DNA from: Dactylellina haptotyla
Lineage: Eukaryota; Ascomycota; Orbiliomycetes; Orbiliales; Orbiliaceae
NCBI GenBank assembly: GCA_031310005.1
Contig: CM062388.1
Location: 1,302,001 to 1,366,000, forward strand
Direction of reading: 5' to 3'
Length of the DNA stretch: 64,000 nt
Position 1 is the stretch's first letter; each line of letters starts with the position of its first letter. Under the pieces are notes generated by a model. The model was not told the origin of the DNA. It made no database searches and saw nothing but the letters and a program-made list of their open reading frames with translations. This document shows, in pieces, positions 38,678 to 49,911 of this stretch. Position numbers and translations under genes: made by a program.

Positions 38678-39381
38678 ATAGTCTGAGAAGTGCAAAAGAG
38701 TTGTGGATGTTATGATTACGCCATAATGCTTGGTAGCTGAATCTTGGGGATTGTTTGGAGGCAAGCTAGACCTCTTGTATATAGACATTTTCTTTTACCC
38801 TTTTTACTCTCTGTATATATTGGAGTGCATAGCTAGGTAGTGCTTATTTGAATGTTATTTATTCGAAGAATTTCCAATTGGTTTAAAAGTAACATAGATT
38901 TTTGTTGGATTTTCTGCTGTGTTGTGTCGACCTGTCACACAAAGCAGATAGTAGCAGGACTGACCAAAAAAGGAAAGAAGAGATCTGACAGTTCAGCCGC
39001 CGCAAAACCTACGAGGTACAGCGGTGATAATTATGAATATGTACAGCAGAAGTCTCTAACAGGAGATGATGAAAGAAATAAACATAATAAAAAAAAATCG
39101 TTTCCATTAATTTATAACACCTACCTTTAAACGCCATCAAACCCTATAAACGACACTGGATCAACCTCCAAATACCTCGCGGCATTTAATATTCCACAAA
39201 CAGCAAATACCCGTCGTAAAGATAATATAATAGATCCAAAAAAAGAAGAAGGAAATCGGAGGATTTTGAAATGAAAAGCAAATTGAGACCCGTTACAGGT
39301 TCTACTCGCTCCAGTTATGAAATCAGAATATTATGATAAAAATGCCATCGCCAAAGATGGTCAATAATAGTGTCTGAGAAT
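38678..39381. other. Convergent intergenic region
   Basis: 3' flanks of the LPMO gene and of the RNase III gene. AT-rich, no gene seen. Confidence 0.5.
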
Positions 39382-41169
39382 TCAAGGAATATCGTGTCGA
39401 ATGACGGTGCCGGTTTCAGATCCAGCGCTGGATGGCGGTTGGTTCTCTTCGTACCATCTCTGTTTGGCCCGCTTTACCTCTCGTAGAGCGTTTCCTTCTT
39501 CAAGAGCATTCATGGCGGCTCTGATACTCGCATCTCTATGAGATATAATTAGTATAATTATGCACGGGATAGGAGGAATGTGAATGACTTACGTTTTATT
39601 AGCGCCCCAGCCGTGACCAAGAACCTTGCCATTGAATCCCCAGCCGGTGAAAAAGATGGTGAAGTAATAGCCTCCTTGATTGCCACCGAGCCCTTCGGTC
39701 CAGCGGTACTCGATGGTGGCATTCTTGCCACCAATCATGCTGGCGATATCGTTCTTAGCCGCCTTGTTGAGTGGTTTCTCTCTGTTATACTCTTCGGCGA
39801 CTTCTTTCATGCGCGGCTCGATAAGATCCTTGACCCATTCGTCTACAATTTCGGGCCCGCTGTCGAGGAGGAGGCCGCCTACGTAGGCTTCGAAGAGGTC
39901 GGCGAGAGTCTTTGATCGTGCGATCAATTCCGCGTGCTTACCCTCGCCTGTGATGAGCTGTTTGTCGAGCTTGTACATTAAGCACCAGTCGTGCAGGTTC
40001 TTATTTCCGACGATGCTAGAGCGGATGTTTGTCATGGCACCTTCTCTGAATGTGGGGAACTGTGAAAAGATGTAGCGGGTGACGATAGCGCCGAGATAGC
40101 TGTCCCCGAGGAACTCGATACGTTCGTTATGAAGCCCGGCCTCACCAATCATGGAGGAAGCGCCGTCGACGACGGATTTATGGGAGAAGACTTGCTTGCG
40201 AATTTCTTCGTTCTTGATGGGAGGGAGTTCCGGGGGCCAGATTTTGGCCCGCTTGACGGACGGGTCGGCGGTGTGGGTGGAGAACGGGACGGGTGGGACG
40301 GAGCTGGAGGTAGAGATGGAACGGACGCTAGCCGTGGCAGATACCTTTCTGGACGATGGCTCGTGGCTGCCGGAGCGCAGCTGGCGAGGGTTGATGGGTT
40401 CGAGCAGGAGACCGTTGGTGGTTTTGATGACCTTTGAAGGGGCGACGGACAGGTCCGGCGAGGCGGTGCGAGCCTGCACGAGCCAGGGTAGAGAGCCTTC
40501 CATTTGCATAGCTTTCATGGTCTTTACAAAACTAGAGCGCTCTCGGCCGAGGATTCTGTCAAGCAGAGGGAACGAAGCATCCGGATCCGAGTCGACGACG
40601 GAGAGCAGATCGGCAAGACTGGTATTGAAGCTGTTGAATTTGGCGCTGATTCGATCGGCGGAATCGTCGAAGGAGACCTCGCCAACGTCGGCGCCGGTAT
40701 CAGACAGTTCTCCCTCAGAGGCCTCGTTGTCGTCTTGGAGGGCACGTTCCCGATGGGAGCGGTGTCGTTTCCCGGGGCGATCCAGCGATTCGGGCTGATC
40801 GGGATGGAAATGGGACACCTGCGCACGCGAGTCAACTTCTGAGCCCTCGTAATAGTAATTTTGGGCCTCATAGTACGGCGGTGGTGGTACCTCGTTATGG
40901 GTGTGCGGGCGACGGTTGGTGGCGGGGTGGCGGGGTGGTTTTGGGTGGTGGCGCGAACGATGGTGGTGAGGGGCGGGCTGAACAGGCGAGTCGCCGGCGG
41001 TGTACTCTACGTAGCCATTGTAGAGGTATCTGGGGTCGTGGATGGCCTGGGAGGGAGGGTTGGGCACACGTGGAGGGACGGGGTGGTAAGGGTGGTGGTG
41101 GTGCGGCAGGGTCGAGGTGGTGGAGGCCTCGGAATGCTTTCGCTTTCGCTCCCGGTCCGCGTGCGTCAT
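39382..41169 (-). CDS. RNT1: RNase III, Rnt1/Pac1 type
   Basis: Nuclear double-strand-specific endoribonuclease that processes pre-rRNA, snRNA and snoRNA precursors. Exons 41169..39593 and 39535..39382 give 576 residues. The N-terminal 330 residues are low-complexity (His/Pro/Ser-rich with an acidic stretch). The single RNase III domain starts near residue 340 and carries the signature NERIEFLGDSYLGAIV, with the catalytic acidic residues, and the second acidic site in TLADLFEAYVGGLLLD. A double-stranded RNA-binding domain follows (NKAAKNDIASMIGG.. through GWGANKTDASIRAAMNALEE), completed by the second exon. One RNase III domain plus one dsRBD separates it from Dicer. I chose the start MTHADRERKRK at 41169; an upstream in-frame extension to 41367 is low-complexity and less convincing. 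Confidence 0.9.
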
Positions 41170-41778
41170 GGCGGATATGAAAAATAAAACAAAAAGAATG
41201 AAGCGCGCCGGACAGAGTGAGGGATGAAGATAACGATGGAGGGTGGAGAGATAAGATTGGGAAGGAGGTGAGGTGAGGTGAGGGGGGGAGGAGGAGGAGG
41301 AGGAAAGAAGAAGAAGAAGAGCGATGGATGGATCCTGGAGACGGCGGCGGCGGCGGTGTGTTGCCATGTCGTCGGCTGCTTTTGTTTACTTTTCCGCGCG
41401 ACGGGCGAAAGCGTGCCCTTCCAACACACACCCGCCAAAACACGCCGTCCGCAGACCCGCCCGCCCGCTGCTGCTGCTGCTCCCACAGCCACCGGACCAC
41501 CACCACCGCTGTCTCTGTCACTCTCACTCGGTGACGGTGACGATGGTGATGGCGATGGTGACGATGGTGACGACGATGGTGATAACGGTGATGATAAAAG
41601 AGTATCAGACAGGGCATAGTTCGTCGGGCTAGCGAGAGGGCTCTCTCTCGCTTGGGCGGCCCCCATGCATGTCTCGAAGCGTCAAGCTCCACCAGCAAAC
41701 AAACCTCTCGCCCTCTCTCTCACTCACTCCCGCTTCCGAACCACACCTCAACCGCCTCGACCGCCTCGACCGCCCGCA
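41170..41778. promoter_or_regulatory. Bidirectional promoter region with purine and GATGGT tracts
   Basis: 609 bp between the divergent RNase III and EMC7 start codons. It has a nearly pure purine tract on the plus strand (about 41265-41325) and a GATGGT/GACGAT repeat (about 41537-41600). Long overlapping frames across this region on both strands come from the repeats and are not called. Confidence 0.55.
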
Positions 41779-42587
41779 ATGCCGCCCTTCCAGCTGCTGC
41801 TCCTCCGGCTCGCGAGCCTCGTCCTCCTCTTCCCCCTCCTCACCTCCGCCGCCACCGTCGCCGGCAGCATCAAGCCAAACGTCATCCTGCCCTCCCTCGC
41901 CATCCTCCCTCCCTCCACCACCGTCACCCTCTCCGGCGACCTCCTCGAGGACTCCCGCACATCCCACATCTTCGCCAACGGCGCCTTCAGATTCCAAGAT
42001 GTCAGCCCGGGCTCCTACCTGCTCGAGGTCAACTGCAGAACCCACATCTTCCCCTCCATGAGGGTCGATGTCAGCCCCGACGGCTTGGTCGAGATCTACC
42101 AGACCTTCCGAGGCAACGAATGGACCAACAAGGGCGAGAGAAAGCCGCACCCAATCGTACGAACAGCAGTGCCCCAACACCAGCTTGCAAATATATGAAT
42201 ACGTAAATACTAACCCTGGCAACCTCAGGACTTCTACCCCACCAAGGCCTCCGAATTCTACATCGCCCGTGAGGGCTTCAACCCCATGAAGCTACTCAGC
42301 AACCCCATGATCCTCATCGCCATCGTCGCCATCGGCGGCATGACCCTCATGCCAAAGATGGTTGAGAACAGTACGTCAACCATCCCTCCCCCCAGTATTC
42401 ATGTCGATTGATACTAACTCAATTCCCAGTGGACCCCGAAACCCGCGCCGAATTCGAGAAGCAGCAGCAGAGCTCCATGCTCGCAAACCCACAGGGAAAC
42501 CCTCTACAAAGTTTCGACATGGCCGGTTATCTCGCCGGATCATCCAGCAAGAAATCAGGCACCCCCTCAGGCTCTAAGCGAAAGTGA
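41779..42587 (+). CDS. EMC7: ER membrane protein complex subunit 7
   Basis: Subunit of the EMC, which inserts tail-anchored and multi-pass proteins into the ER membrane (Sop4 in yeast). Exons 41779..42156, 42229..42370 and 42430..42587 give 225 residues. A signal peptide (LLLLRLASLVLLFPLLTSA) is followed by a beta-sandwich domain: VAGSIKPNVILPSLAI, then TTVTLSGD, ..FANGAFRFQDVSPGSYLLEV and RVDVSPDGLVEIYQ. The second exon carries FYPTKASEFYIAREGFNPMKLLSNPM and a single membrane span (ILIAIVAIGGMTLMPKMVE). The cytosolic tail contains MDPETRAEFEKQQQSS and ends in basic residues (GSKRK). All of this matches the family layout. Longer in-frame starts upstream (from 41665) would put charged residues before the signal peptide and are less likely. 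Confidence 0.93.
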
Positions 42588-42737
42588 AAGCCCCCCCCCC
42601 CCGTCCCTTAGATTGGTACGCACACATATATATTTTATGGATCTTATAGTGGAAAGAAACCCCATCATCTTGGGTTCCTTCATCGCGTATTCACCGTAAA
42701 CTCCTGTTTCTGTAACATAAGATGATATGTACTAAAC

Positions 42738-43381
42738 TTAACTCCCACCCAACTTGCCACCCAGTATGGGATCCTGCACCTCCGCCCTGGCAACCTCCCT
42801 AACCTTCTCCTCTACCCCGTTCTCCCCTTCCTTCCCATAACACATATCCCACCCCTCCCCGCCAACAGGATACGCTCCAACCATCGTAAATCCTTCTCCA
42901 CCACCCCAACCCCTCCCCCCGACATCCTTCAAAAGTCTATGCGCGACGCCCACCGGCATAAACATCGCATCACCTGTTTTGACTGTAACCGTCACAGCGT
43001 GAGGGTTCTCATCGCCGCCCAGTAGAATCTCCGCGCTTCCAGAGATCACGACTAGCGCTTCGTGCGTGGTGCTATGGAAATGCGAGCTCTTGTACATCGT
43101 GTAGCGCCAGGTGGGGTTCCATCCGTTGGCATAGAGTGCCTACTCTCGTATACGGTTAGTATGGTCTTTCCTGGAGGCACAGAAGGCTAATCTGGGCGAG
43201 TTTATATCCTGTAACCGCCGGTTGTTTTATTCACCTGTTCGACATCGTCCGCCGATGCTGCAGACGCAAATGCGGACTTATAATGGATGAACGGGATGCC
43301 ATGGAGCGACGTATTCGGGATCAAACCATGAGACGATACCTGGTGCTTTTCAAGTGTGACTGTTGATGTCTGGTTGGCCAT
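42738..43381 (-). CDS. Cupin-domain protein (YjlB-like)
   Basis: Exons 43381..43235 and 43139..42738 join in phase 0 to give 182 residues. The start MANQTSTVTLEKHQ is followed by a short N-terminal segment (HGLIPNTSLHGIPFIHYKSAF) and a single cupin barrel. Metal-site motif 1 reads HFHSTTHEALVVISGSAEI, with two His and one Glu; motif 2 reads GDAMFMPVGVAHRLL, giving the last His. The pattern and length resemble the uncharacterised YjlB family of small cupins, so enzymatic role and substrate are unknown. A glycine-rich loop (DVGGRGWGGGEGF) sits after motif 2. The gene is intact. It lies between the 3' end of EMC7 and an SF3B2 gene, with no functional link visible. Confidence 0.85.
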
Positions 43382-43786
43382 CCTTCTTCCTAGCCAGCAC
43401 TTGATCAAAACTACAGACCGTATTACCACACTGCGAGTTGGAAAAGGTGGGTTATAGAAATATTAATGACGTCAATGAAACACTCAGTTAGCGGTGCTTT
43501 AGTGCTTTTTCTTCTTCTTTTCTTTTGGAAACGGGGGATACCATTTTTTATACATCTTGTAAACTCAGAACTCCCTAGAACAATGCATAAAAGCGTATAT
43601 TCCATGAAACAAAAAGGATTGGGGGTAAGGAATCCAAAAGAAAAAGCCCCATTATATTAACGAAAGATGTAAGACCGGCGGGAACCATCCCAGCAAAAGT
43701 GTCTGAGCCCAGGTTCTCCTGTAGTTATAACAAAAGGCTAAGTAATATTATAGAATGATAAAAAAGCTGATGGACGTAATCCCTTC
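43382..43786. other. Intergenic region
   Basis: Promoter of the cupin gene and 3' flank of the SF3B2 gene. AT-rich; short frames without domains. No gene seen. Confidence 0.5.
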
Positions 43787-45909
43787 TCAAAACCTGAACT
43801 TGCTCTCTTTCTTCTTCCGCGCATTATCCTCGTCCCTCTTCTGCCGTTTCCTGCTTTCAGAAGCGATGAAATCTGAAAGATCCTCTTGGAATCCTTGTTT
43901 GTCGCGTATCTGCTGCTCCATCTCCCGCTCGTACTTCGCCTTGATCGCATCCTTGCTAAGGCCGTCGTCGGCTTCGAGCGTCGAGGCGTCAATGGAAATG
44001 TCAATGTCGCCGGGTTTTTTCCGCTATAAAAACATTCAGGTCAGTAATATATTCAAAGGTAGAGGAAAGCAATATGGCGAACCTTTCTATCTTCCTGTCC
44101 GAGAACCGGCATCTGCCCGCCCTTAGAGAGGTCGTAGGCGTGCTGTCCACCAAACAAACCGCGCGATTTGATCTCTTGCTCCGGTAGCACCGAATACAGC
44201 GACTTTGGCCCCTCGTCTTCGTCCCTGTCTGAAGGTCTGGACTTCCGCAAATCGATATATTCGGGAGCATCGAACTCGCTTGGTACAGAGCTGACCATTC
44301 CTGAAGGTGTGGCCATACCCGACGGTGTCTGCAATCCGGCGCCTACGTCGTCCTCATCTTCATCCTCCTCTTCTTCTTCCTCATCCTCCTCTTCCTCTTC
44401 GGACTCAATCTCTTGCAGCTCGCCCCATATCGTCCTATCTACCGGCTCTTGGTTCTCCCCAGGATCCTGCGGCTGCAAAACGCCAAAGACATCACCGTAC
44501 AACGGCCTGTTGAACTCGTCGACTGGGGGTTTACCCCAACCACCTGGGTGAAATCCCCAAGCAGCACCAGCGGGGATCGGGGCGTTCAAGCCAGGAATCT
44601 TGAGTGACGGATAACTCGGCGGCGGTCCAACTCTCTGCATATTGATAAGCCAGGGCGGCGGGGCATTCGGCGGCATGTTGAGCGCTTCCTTCAGCTCGTC
44701 TGATAGTTCACCGGGTCGCCTGTCCTTCAGGTTGGTCTCCATCTCTTTTCCTTCGTAGTACACCTCTCCGTACATGGTCAGCGGAGGCTTGACTTGGAAT
44801 CTGAAGAATGCATCGTGCAGTTTCTGGTAGTCGATATCCAGCTTTCCCATTTTCGGTTGAACACGTTCCCTCTGTTTCTGCTTCAGTGACCTCTCGTCAT
44901 CCTTGGTGTTGTCTCTCATTTCCATGATGCCGGTGGCTTTGATGAAGGCCGGGAGATCGAAGGGTGGTTTTTCAACACCGCGCTTGGAGGATAGGTATTC
45001 ACGTTTGAGAGACCAGTGGCTGGGGACAGGAACGCAGTTGCGGTAGGATTTTAGATGGACCAGCAAACGGGGGTCGGAGGAGGATGTGTCGGTCCATTCT
45101 ACGATCTCGGGTCTCTTGACAAGAGTCTACTATATAGTCAGCAAACGAGACTCTTCGTGTGGTGAATTATTGTACAATGGGACGTACCTTGAGTTCTGCG
45201 ACGCTGAGTTTATCGCGGGCTTTCCGAGCCTTTTTGCTGAGCCTGGCTTCGACGTCAACCTGTTCGGCTTCTTCATCTGGGATATCGTCCTCGTCGTAGA
45301 AGACCTCGCCTTTTCTGTCCTCCACGTTCTCCTTATCGTCCTACATTGGGTTTTCCAAAGGTTTAGACGGCTGCTGTGATTAACAATTGGAAGGGGGGGA
45401 GGAAGGGGGGAACGTACGGTGGAGAACTTTTGCATGATCCTCTTGTATTCGGCAAAGGCAGCGTCATCTTGATCGAGATTCAGATCGCTAAGGTCAAAGT
45501 TAGGCGTGACTTCAGGAACAAGCGATAACTGGACTTGTTGCTGTTTCTGACCAGGAGCGGGAGTGAAAGAGCTAGACGATGCGAGCGTGGCTGTCGATGC
45601 GACCTGTGGGAAGCAGATTTTGAAAAATGTCAGTCATATGGAAACCCACACATGCAAACCTGTGCATACACACATCACACGCGACTGAGAGTGACGTACG
45701 GATTCTGTATCGGAGTCGGCAACGCTGCTACTGTTCTGCTTGCGCGCGATCTCCTTCTTGTGCTTCTTTCTCTCGCGTTTCAGCTGGTTCTTGGTTAGCT
45801 TGCGAGGTTTCCCTGCGGCCGAGGACGCGGTGGCGGACCCATTCGCGGTAGGAGACGAGAGGGCGACGGGCTCCGGGAGGGCCGCGGTGCCGTTGATGAC
45901 CTCAGTCAT
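43787..45909 (-). CDS. Splicing factor 3b subunit 2 (SAP145/Cus1)
   Basis: Component of the SF3b complex of the U2 snRNP, needed for branch-site recognition. Several exons: 45909..45700 at the 5' end, one from about 45604 to 45419, one near 45337..45189, a long one from about 45127 to 44083, and a last exon ending at 43787. The start MTEVINGTAALPE leads to a lysine-rich segment (KLTKNQLKRERKKHKKE). The conserved core has VKRPEIVEWTD, LLVHLKSYRNCVPVPSHWS, KLDIDYQKLHDAFFRFQ (DUF382) and the PSP domain with RRPGELSDELKEALNMPPNA and PPPWLINMQRVGPPPSYP. A long acidic Glu/Asp run follows near residue 430, coded by a GAG/GAA tract at about 44350-44405. The last exon encodes DISIDASTLEADDG and the basic end KKKESKFRF. 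Divergent from the transporter gene across about 1 kb. Confidence 0.93.
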
Positions 45910-46946
45910 GGCGGGTGTATTTGTGGAGGGATGCGATGGTGGGTTTCCGCATCCAAGGGCGATGGCGATGGAACAGGCGGCGGTGAGGGGGTGTGGAGGG
46001 ATGGTGGTTGACGGTGGTTGACGGTGACTGATGGTGACTGGCGGTGGTGATGGTGGTGGTGTTGTTGTTGTGGAAGGAAAAGAGAGGGCGACCCCCAACT
46101 CCAACCGCAACCGCAACCCGCAAAATGTGTTGGGTGCGGCGTGCACGAAACACAAACGGTGCCTTGCAGCCGAACAGGGCCAACCGGGGCACCGCTGCCG
46201 TCCGAACCAGGCTCTTAAATGATCATATCGCCCGAAGGAGCCTGCTGCTACTGATGATGATGATGATGCTGCTGCTACTGCTGTTGCTGCTGTTGTTGGT
46301 GCATCTGTCTGTTATTCCTCCAGCAATCGGACGACTGTGGTCTCATCACCGTCCTCCTCCCCCCTCCTCCTCCTCCTCCTCCTCCTCTTCTTCTTCGGCT
46401 TCCTCTGCCTCTTCTCTCCCTCACTCAGCCAGTCTCGACGTTGCAGCGGGCACGCCGGCCAAGATCCATTCTTCCATTCATCCTTTTTCTTGTCTCTTCC
46501 GTTCTGCTCCATTCTTGCCTGCGTTTCCTGGCAAACGTCGCCTCTAATCTTATTCTAATATTATCGCGGTGGACATATATCCGGGGGACCTTGCCCTCAG
46601 CCTCCCTCCGATACGATTCGATTCGATTCGATTTCGATTGCCGGTCCCTTTTCTCTCGATCGTTTATATTCCTCCTCACCGCGGCCATCTCGTCCATCTC
46701 GTCCGTATCGTCGACGCTTCGCTGCTCCTTTCCATCTCCATCGGACAACCCTTCGCCGGCCGGACCCACCCCTTTCCTTCCTGCAGACCCCCCACCACCA
46801 CCACCACCGTTCCCAGTGCTACCAGTGCTACGCTACAACCGCTATAACCACTGCCGCAACCACAAACCTTTCGATCAATCTTTCCGCTCCCTCCCCTCTT
46901 CCTCCCTATTCTTCATCACTCGCCCATCTCCGCTCCCTCACAGGCA
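45910..46946. promoter_or_regulatory. Bidirectional promoter region, SF3B2 / transporter gene
   Basis: About 1 kb between two divergent start codons. Contains trinucleotide repeats: a GAT/GCT/GTT-rich block at about 46252-46300 and a CCT/CTT pyrimidine block at about 46345-46395. Both sides are likely long leaders; open frames here are repeat-driven and not called. Confidence 0.55.
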
Positions 46947-48788
46947 ATGCGGTCACCGCAGAGTGCCAACTCTGGCAAATCTGTTGCGTTCAGCTTGCCC
47001 TCTCCCACCACCGCCAACGGGGGCAGCTTCAACAGCAATGGCCACATCGTCCCTCTCAACAACACCTCATCGCGAGAAATCTCGCCCAACGGCAACAGAA
47101 AACTCCACACTCGGACGAATTCGATAAGCCAGGCCATCAGGAACGTTAGGAAACGTAGTGGCTCCACCGCCGAAATAGTCGAGAATCTCAAAGCCCCGAT
47201 ATCGTACAGATTAGTGGTACGTTCCACCGAATAGTCACCAACCAAGACGAAGCAACCCCGGCACTCCTATCATTACCAACTCGCTAACTTCTCTTTTTGC
47301 TGTGGCAATTCGTAGGCAATTTGCATATGCTGGTACCTCTCGTCGGCCCTGACCAATACATCGTCGAAATCGATCCTCAATGCCTTCAAGGAACCCGTTA
47401 CTCTGACTATTGTCCAATTCGCATTCGTCACGGGATGGTGTCTTTTACTCTCAGCAATCGGTCATCTAGCCCCCAGGAATATCGTCCCAGGAATCCAAGG
47501 TGGTCTTAAGTATCCCACCAAGGAAATCCTCAAAACCACCGCCCCTCTGGCGCTCTTCCAAGTCGGCGGCCACATCACCTCCAGCTTTGCAACCAGCAGG
47601 ATTCCCGTTTCTCTCGTCCATACCATCAAGGTGATTTCTCATGCGAGCCTCTTAAGCGCTCACGACACTCATAGCTAATAATTACTCCCGCAGGGTCTCT
47701 CACCGCTCTTCACCGTCTTCGCCTATCGTATCTTCTACAACGTCCGTTACCCCGGGGAGGTGTACGCTTCTCTAGTCCCCCTCACCATCGGGGTCATGCT
47801 CGCTTGCTCGTTCGAATTTCGCGGAAACTTCATCGGTGTCATCAGCGCCCTCGCCGGAACAATCATCTTCGTAACTCAAAACATCGTCTCCAAAAAGATC
47901 TTCAACAACTCTGCCAGGTCGGATTGGGACCGGACCCAGGGAGTCAAACTCGACAAGCTCAACTTACTCGCGTATTCGTCCGGCTTAGCACTGCTCCTCA
48001 CTGTCCCCTTGTGGTTATCCTCCGAAGGATTCACCCTAATCCACAAATACTACTCTGGCGAGAAACTCATTCGTGAAGGCCCAAACAAGCTCAGTGGAGT
48101 GGCCTTAGCTTGGGAATTCGTCTTCAATGGCACTTCGCATTTCGGCCAAAACATCATCGCGTTTGCCATCTTGAGCATGGTCGAGCCGGTCACTTATTCA
48201 GTTGCTAGTTTGATTAAACGGATATTTGTCATCGTTATGGCCATCGTGTGGTTCGGCAACATGCCCTCCAGGATCCAAGGTTTCGGAATTACGCTGACGT
48301 ATGTTGAAATCTAACACCCCCGTTTTGACGGTCGAAGCGCCAGAAACTAATGTGACCCGATATGGCATAGGTTCCTCGGACTCTATCTTTACGACAAAGC
48401 TAAGGACCTTGATCGCCGCGAGAAAGCCAAGATCGATCCGAAACCGGCTCTACTTCCTACCTCATCCGATTCAAAGATGAGAACATCCCCGGCTCCACCG
48501 CAATATGGGTCCCACCCTACGAGTAGCGGCGTGAACCCGACCTTGAACGGCGGAACATATCACCCTCGACGAGGGAGCGTGAGCAGCAACGGATCCGTCA
48601 ATGTAAGCTCTGCTGTTGCTGAGAAGAAAGCAGCAACCGCGAACGGTGGATATGGGTTAGGGAGCTTAAGTGAAAGCAATGGGGAGTCGGCTCTGCTACC
48701 CGGAACAAAACAGGAGAGTACCTGGAAGCATAACGAAATTTGGGTAAACGGCGTAACTGTCAAGATGAACGGGGTGGCGGCAACATGA
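46947..48788 (+). CDS. TPT-family transporter, Sly41-like
   Basis: Membrane transporter of the triose-phosphate-translocator/nucleotide-sugar (drug/metabolite) superfamily. Exons 46947..47216, 47316..47630, 47694..48298 and 48371..48788 give 535 residues. The first 90 residues are a hydrophilic cytosolic tail. The TPT domain then spans about ten membrane segments: ICWYLSSALTNTSSKSIL, TLTIVQFAFVTGWCLLLSAI, LALFQVGGHITSSFATSRI, VSLVHTIKGLSPLFTVFAY, LVPLTIGVMLACSFEF, IGVISALAGTIIFVTQNIVS, LLAYSSGLALLLTVPLWL and VTYSVASLIKRIFVIVMAIV. The conserved K-x-LSP and SLIKRI motifs of the family are present. A long Ser/Gly-rich C-terminal tail follows. Fungal proteins of this layout are related to yeast Sly41, a suppressor of ER-to-Golgi defects, so an ER or Golgi location is likely. 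Substrate unknown. Confidence 0.87.
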
Positions 48789-49401
48789 TATTAACTTTTT
48801 CGGTTTTGATTTTTGTTCTCAGTACTAGGGAAAGGCTGGAATACACCCATCATTAATGATAATGCGCCATAGAATTTCTTTTCTTTTCTTTTCAACGATG
48901 CATTTAGTTTTTCTTCCATTTTCTAAAGGATGTTTACTGGGAATATACTAGAAAGAGAGAGGGGTGTTAAAAGTGGTTCTTTTTGCTATCTTATTTGATC
49001 CAAATTTTGGTTATATTTGGCGGATTTAGGCTGGCTTCCGATGGACTGGCTTTAGTGGGCTTCTTTTTTGGTGGGATCTGTGGATAAGAAAACATGTTGG
49101 GAAAAACGATAAAAGTGTACATGTCACACGCTGTATAAAATGAAAACGGTCTATCAAAGACCAGAATCTATAAGAGAGCGATATCTCCATACTTCGGGCG
49201 CTGCGGATGGTTTACGAGGCAAATACCTCCTCCCTATGATAATACTCTGTCGTAAACTCTTAAAATAATATGTTTGATGCAACGACGTGTCACCGTAAAT
49301 GATATCAATACTACTTTCTCGATACATAACTCCTGAATGCCTAACATAAATGATTGACCTATTTCCTTACCTCAGTTTCATGAGAGGCACTCTTGGTTGT
49401 A
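48789..49401. other. Convergent intergenic region
   Basis: 3' flanks of the transporter gene and of the first trefoil-like gene. No gene seen. Confidence 0.5.
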
Positions 49402-49911
49402 CTATCCAACCTTGGTGAATCCCCACCAGGTATTAGTATACACCGTCCTCCCCAAATAATTTTGCCCATCTCTATTTATAAACCCCATCGGCAGCGTACC
49501 AAACCAGTTCTCCACCAGGATATCGAATCCTTCCCCTTCCCGTTTCCGCACTTCCATGTACTCCCACAACTGGTGCCTCTTGGCCCTACACACAATTTCC
49601 TGGATACCGTTGTGTCCGAGATAACGATTTTCCAGACCGGACTGGTTGTAAAACCCCAACCAGTCGTTCGAGCGGCGGCAGATCCATTTCTGGGTCCCGC
49701 AGATCTCGCCTGTAAAGGGCATTAAGTTGACATCACCGTTTCCGGTGTAGGTTATTACGTTTGAGGAAGTGGTTTCACTGATGATATATATGCCGCCAGG
49801 GATTGGTGTGTCGTTTTTAGAAAGAAGTAATGCCGGGTTGGAAGGGGGACTATACGGCGGAGGGTCAGAGTTCGAGGCAGTTTCGCCCTGCATGAACATG
49901 ACGTTCGCCAA
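49402..49911 (-). CDS. Small trefoil-like protein A (tandem paralogue)
   Basis: Single exon, 169 residues. I do not recognise a named family. After a disordered N-terminus (DPPPYSPPSNP) there are three roughly 40-45-residue segments with similar punctuation: a strand start (GGIYIISETTSS) ending near TQKWICRRSNDWLGFYN; a middle segment (RYLGHNGIQEIVCRAKRHQLWEYMEVRKREGEGFDIL); and a last one (GRTVYTNTWWGFTKVG). Threefold beta repeats with a Trp-x-x-Phe/Tyr end are what a beta-trefoil would show, so a fascin- or ricin-type fold is plausible, but this is inference. No signal peptide is evident. A diverged paralogue lies 1.2 kb away on the same strand (51089-51669), sharing the motifs PxPGxIYIIxETS, WLGF, RxLG, REGxGF and NTWWGFTKxG. 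Confidence 0.75.
   Translation of the reverse strand: MANVMFMQGETASNSDPPPYSPPSNPALLLSKNDTPIPGGIYIISETTSSNVITYTGNGDVNLMPFTGEICGTQKWICRRSNDWLGFYNQSGLENRYLGHNGIQEIVCRAKRHQLWEYMEVRKREGEGFDILVENWFGTLPMGFINRDGQNYLGRTVYTNTWWGFTKVG

Noticed and set aside
37871-38788. 305-codon minus-strand frame opposite the LPMO gene
   Set aside because: Same length as the sense frame and Gly/Ser/Val-biased; it mirrors codon use of the GC-rich LPMO gene and has no domain.
40895-41698. 267-codon minus-strand frame over the RNT1-EMC7 promoter
   Set aside because: Dominated by poly-Ser, poly-His and poly-Leu translated from repeats; overlaps the RNase III gene out of frame.
46441-47127. 228-codon plus-strand frame overlapping the start of the transporter gene
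   Set aside because: Ser/Leu-rich reading of a pyrimidine-rich leader, out of frame with the transporter exons.
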